DNA from: JACKDX01 sp964640175
GTDB lineage: Bacteria; Myxococcota_A; Polyangia; Polyangiales; GCA-016699535
Assembly (NCBI GenBank): GCA_964640175.1
Contig: CAZXFW010000001.1
Span: 62,001 to 126,000, forward strand
DNA length: 64,000 nt
Direction of reading: 5' to 3'
Numbering within the stretch: position 1 is the first letter of the stretch; the number at the start of each line of letters is the position of its first letter. The notes under the pieces are model-generated. The model had not been told where the DNA came from. It ran no database searches and worked only from the letters and a program-made list of their open reading frames with translations. This document shows, piece by piece, positions 62,139 through 64,000 of this stretch. The translations under genes and the position numbers were made by a program.

Positions 62139-63201
62139 GCAGACACTATTAGGATTTTTTTCACCCATAGCCTCATACCTAGACGATCCATCGGTATCAG
62201 AGATTATGATCAATGGACCAAAGGAAGTCTTTATAGAACGCAAAGGAATTATATCTCGCACCGACATACAGTTCGAATCAAGTGATGCTCTAGAATCTGC
62301 TCTTCATAATCTTGCTCAATTTGTTGGGCGTCACGTTGATGCGCACAGACCTATTCTTGAAGCACGATTGCCGGACGGATCTCGCGTACAAGCCATTTTC
62401 CCACCAGCAGCACCCGATGGGCCCTTTGTGGCGATTCGGAGATTTTTTCAGGAGAAGCTCACTATTGATGCACTTATTGAATATGGATCACTGACATCCG
62501 AAGCTTCTGAATTTCTTCGCTTAGCAGTAGAAATGAAACAAAACATTATTGTAGCAGGGGGCACCGGGTCAGGAAAAACCTCTTTGCTTAACGTACTGTC
62601 TTCCTTCATTGACCCTAAAGAGCGCGTCGTTGTAATTGAAGACTCCAAAGAGCTACAGTTACGGCGTCCTCATGTAGTGCAACTTGAGTGCATCCCGCCA
62701 GACGCCAAAGGGCGCGGACAAGTAACTTCTCGCGATTTATTTCGTGCGACATTGCGGATGAGACCAGACCGTATTGTGCTTGGAGAGATTAGAGGAGGTG
62801 AGGCACTTGATCTCATACAGGCCATGACATCGGGCCACGGGGGATGTTTGTCTACCGTACATGCGACGTATCCTATCGATACATTAAATCGCTTGGAAAC
62901 AATGGCGCTTATGAGTGATGTGATTCTTCCACTCTATGCTCTACGCGCACAATTATCCTCGGCTATTAACTTTATTGTGCAAACGGCACGATTGTCAGAC
63001 GGTTCACGCTGCATCACTCACATTACCGAAGTCTCTGGATTCAATGAAACGTCTGGATATGTACTTTCAGACGTATTCAAACGAACCGATATTGGCAGTC
63101 ATACTGCTGCGCTTAAGTACACAGGACACCTGCCACAATGCACAGAGGCCATTCATGCTCACGGACTTCGATTACCAAGGGTAATGTATGCCAAACAATG
63201 A
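62116..63201 (+). CDS. second TadA/CpaF-type ATPase
   Basis: 361 residues from ATG 62116 (GTG 62104 is an alternative). No FHA domain. Motifs: YLDDPSVSEIMINGPKEVFI, ARLPDGSRVQAIFPPAAPDG, Walker A GGTGSGKTSLLNVL near 148, VVIEDSKELQL, Walker B MRPDRIVLGEIRGGEAL and TSGHGGCLSTVHATYPIDTL. It starts within the TadD-like gene, so it belongs to the same transcript. Two assembly ATPases in one Tad locus is unusual. It could drive retraction, a second platform, or act in a hetero-hexamer. Confidence 0.92.
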   Translation: MIPRDVFEQTLLGFFSPIASYLDDPSVSEIMINGPKEVFIERKGIISRTDIQFESSDALESALHNLAQFVGRHVDAHRPILEARLPDGSRVQAIFPPAAPDGPFVAIRRFFQEKLTIDALIEYGSLTSEASEFLRLAVEMKQNIIVAGGTGSGKTSLLNVLSSFIDPKERVVVIEDSKELQLRRPHVVQLECIPPDAKGRGQVTSRDLFRATLRMRPDRIVLGEIRGGEALDLIQAMTSGHGGCLSTVHATYPIDTLNRLETMALMSDVILPLYALRAQLSSAINFIVQTARLSDGSRCITHITEVSGFNETSGYVLSDVFKRTDIGSHTAALKYTGHLPQCTEAIHAHGLRLPRVMYAKQ

Positions 63202-64000
63202 CAACGAGGATGATAATTTTGATACAGAAATTGATCAATTATCATTCGTCATACCTTCCGAACCTACTCACAACTCTAAGCCAGACACACGCACAGCCAT
63301 AGATCCTAACCTTGCTGATCGTTTACTTAAGGCTTTTCCAGAACTTCAAAAAAAGACGGGCTTTGAAAACCCTGCTGGACTCGAATCCAAATCGCCTCCT
63401 AAAAACCACCGTGCAAGCAGTCTGCCACGTACCGTTATACAAGAAGCTTTGCAATCACCGCCTATTAATAGGCACAACACACACAAAAAAGTTCAGGCCT
63501 TTGTACCTTTAAAAGAAAAACCATCTTACCTAATACAACTAGTACTAAAGAATCGAACTCGATTCTCATCCATCCGACTCTCTCACCGCATATTAATTGG
63601 GGCAATTCTATTTGCTGGATTAGTTTTACTTGGATGGAAATATCAATCCATCAAGACACCTATCAAATATGATGCAACTCAAAAAATCACAAAACTAGAA
63701 AAAAAACCGGATAACCCGAAGACCCTATCAAGCACAACAACTTTGCAAAAACCTACTTCACCTCGATTTGTCCCTCAAGTATCTCAGACAATTCCTCACG
63801 CTTCACCCAGCCCACCAACGCCAGAAACACCTGAAGCAACTACAGCTCCAGAAACAGAGGCAGCAAGGATATTAATTAAAGGCCAGCGACTAGAGGCCCT
63901 TAACCTTTACCAACAATTATCAAACCAGTTCCCCAATCAACTTGTTTACAAAGTAATTGTGCGTGTACTGGAACGATCAAGCCGGAATTCATGTACCAAT
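63188..64000 (+). CDS. membrane protein of the Tad locus, 3'-truncated
   Basis: An open frame runs from ATG 63188 (AAGGG at 63177-63181, overlapping the ATPase 3' end by 14 bases) to the window edge without a stop: 271 residues are visible. The N-terminal half is polar and acidic, then one transmembrane helix (about residues 134-152, LIGAILFAGLVLLGWKY). A Pro/Thr/Ser-rich linker follows, and the last visible stretch (EAARILIKGQRLEALNLYQQ) looks like the start of TPR repeats. It may be a periplasmic scaffold of the Tad machine. The C-terminus is not seen. Confidence 0.7.
   Translation, partial: MPNNDNEDDNFDTEIDQLSFVIPSEPTHNSKPDTRTAIDPNLADRLLKAFPELQKKTGFENPAGLESKSPPKNHRASSLPRTVIQEALQSPPINRHNTHKKVQAFVPLKEKPSYLIQLVLKNRTRFSSIRLSHRILIGAILFAGLVLLGWKYQSIKTPIKYDATQKITKLEKKPDNPKTLSSTTTLQKPTSPRFVPQVSQTIPHASPSPPTPETPEATTAPETEAARILIKGQRLEALNLYQQLSNQFPNQLVYKVIVRVLERSSRNSCTN

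Overview
The window reads as a contiguous, gene-dense bacterial chromosome fragment. Adjacent genes usually overlap or lie a few bases apart, and no non-coding stretch exceeds about 210 bases. No insertion sequence, phage gene or CRISPR array is visible. Base composition looks near 50% G+C by eye. The gene content points to a Gram-negative, diderm, myxobacterium-like lineage (Myxococcota or a close 'deltaproteobacterial' relative). The evidence is two proteins ending in a MYXO-CTERM-like tail (Cys, hydrophobic helix, Arg run), several FHA-domain proteins, an FHA-GAF sigma-54 activator, a DUF1844 protein, many lipoproteins and a glycine-rich AgmC-like protein. This placement is inference, and the lower G+C would be unusual for the cultured myxobacteria.

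Layout. 1-10.3 kb is housekeeping: Slt transglycosylase (5' end cut off), DnaJ, HemW, heme-exporter subunits CcmA and CcmB facing a TlpA-like thioredoxin, a small protein plus a DUF1844 protein, the murein-recycling ligase Mpl, and GyrB. 10.5-23.7 kb holds two lipoproteins (one with TPR repeats), a CPBP intramembrane protease, threonine dehydratase, purine nucleoside phosphorylase, an ECF sigma/anti-sigma/exported-protein operon, a UvrD/PcrA helicase, a chlorite-dismutase-family protein, a 902-residue ArnT-like glycosyltransferase and tRNA-Leu(CAG). 23.9-32.3 kb is a type IV pilus minor-pilin operon (FimT/GspH-, PilV-, PilW-, PilX- and PilY1-like) followed by three small envelope genes. 32.3-47.1 kb carries a UbiA-family prenyltransferase, an FHA protein, a large lipoprotein, FtsK, a striking cysteine-repeat protein, BioA, Lnt, a sigma-54 activator operon with two lipoproteins, and an internally duplicated lipoprotein.

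47.2 kb to the right edge is a Tad (Flp pilus) locus. In order it has two Flp pilins, the CpaA/TadV prepilin peptidase, TadE-, TadG- and TadE-like proteins, an unknown membrane-anchored protein, CpaB, the secretin CpaC, an FHA-TadA ATPase fusion and TadB. Two apparently unrelated genes follow (an AgmC-like MYXO-CTERM protein and a beta-carbonic anhydrase), then TadC, a second FHA protein, a TadD-like TPR lipoprotein, a second TadA/CpaF ATPase without FHA, and a membrane protein cut by the window edge. Together these make a complete envelope-spanning pilus or secretion machine, with a duplicated motor ATPase and two FHA domains that suggest control by Ser/Thr phosphorylation.

The most unusual features are the dual-ATPase, FHA-linked Tad locus, the protein with a cysteine every fourth residue, the GC-rich hairpin inside the start of the second flp gene, the internally duplicated lipoprotein, and the possible pairing of MYXO-CTERM substrates with a CPBP-family protease. 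All functional assignments come from motif reading; no database search was run.
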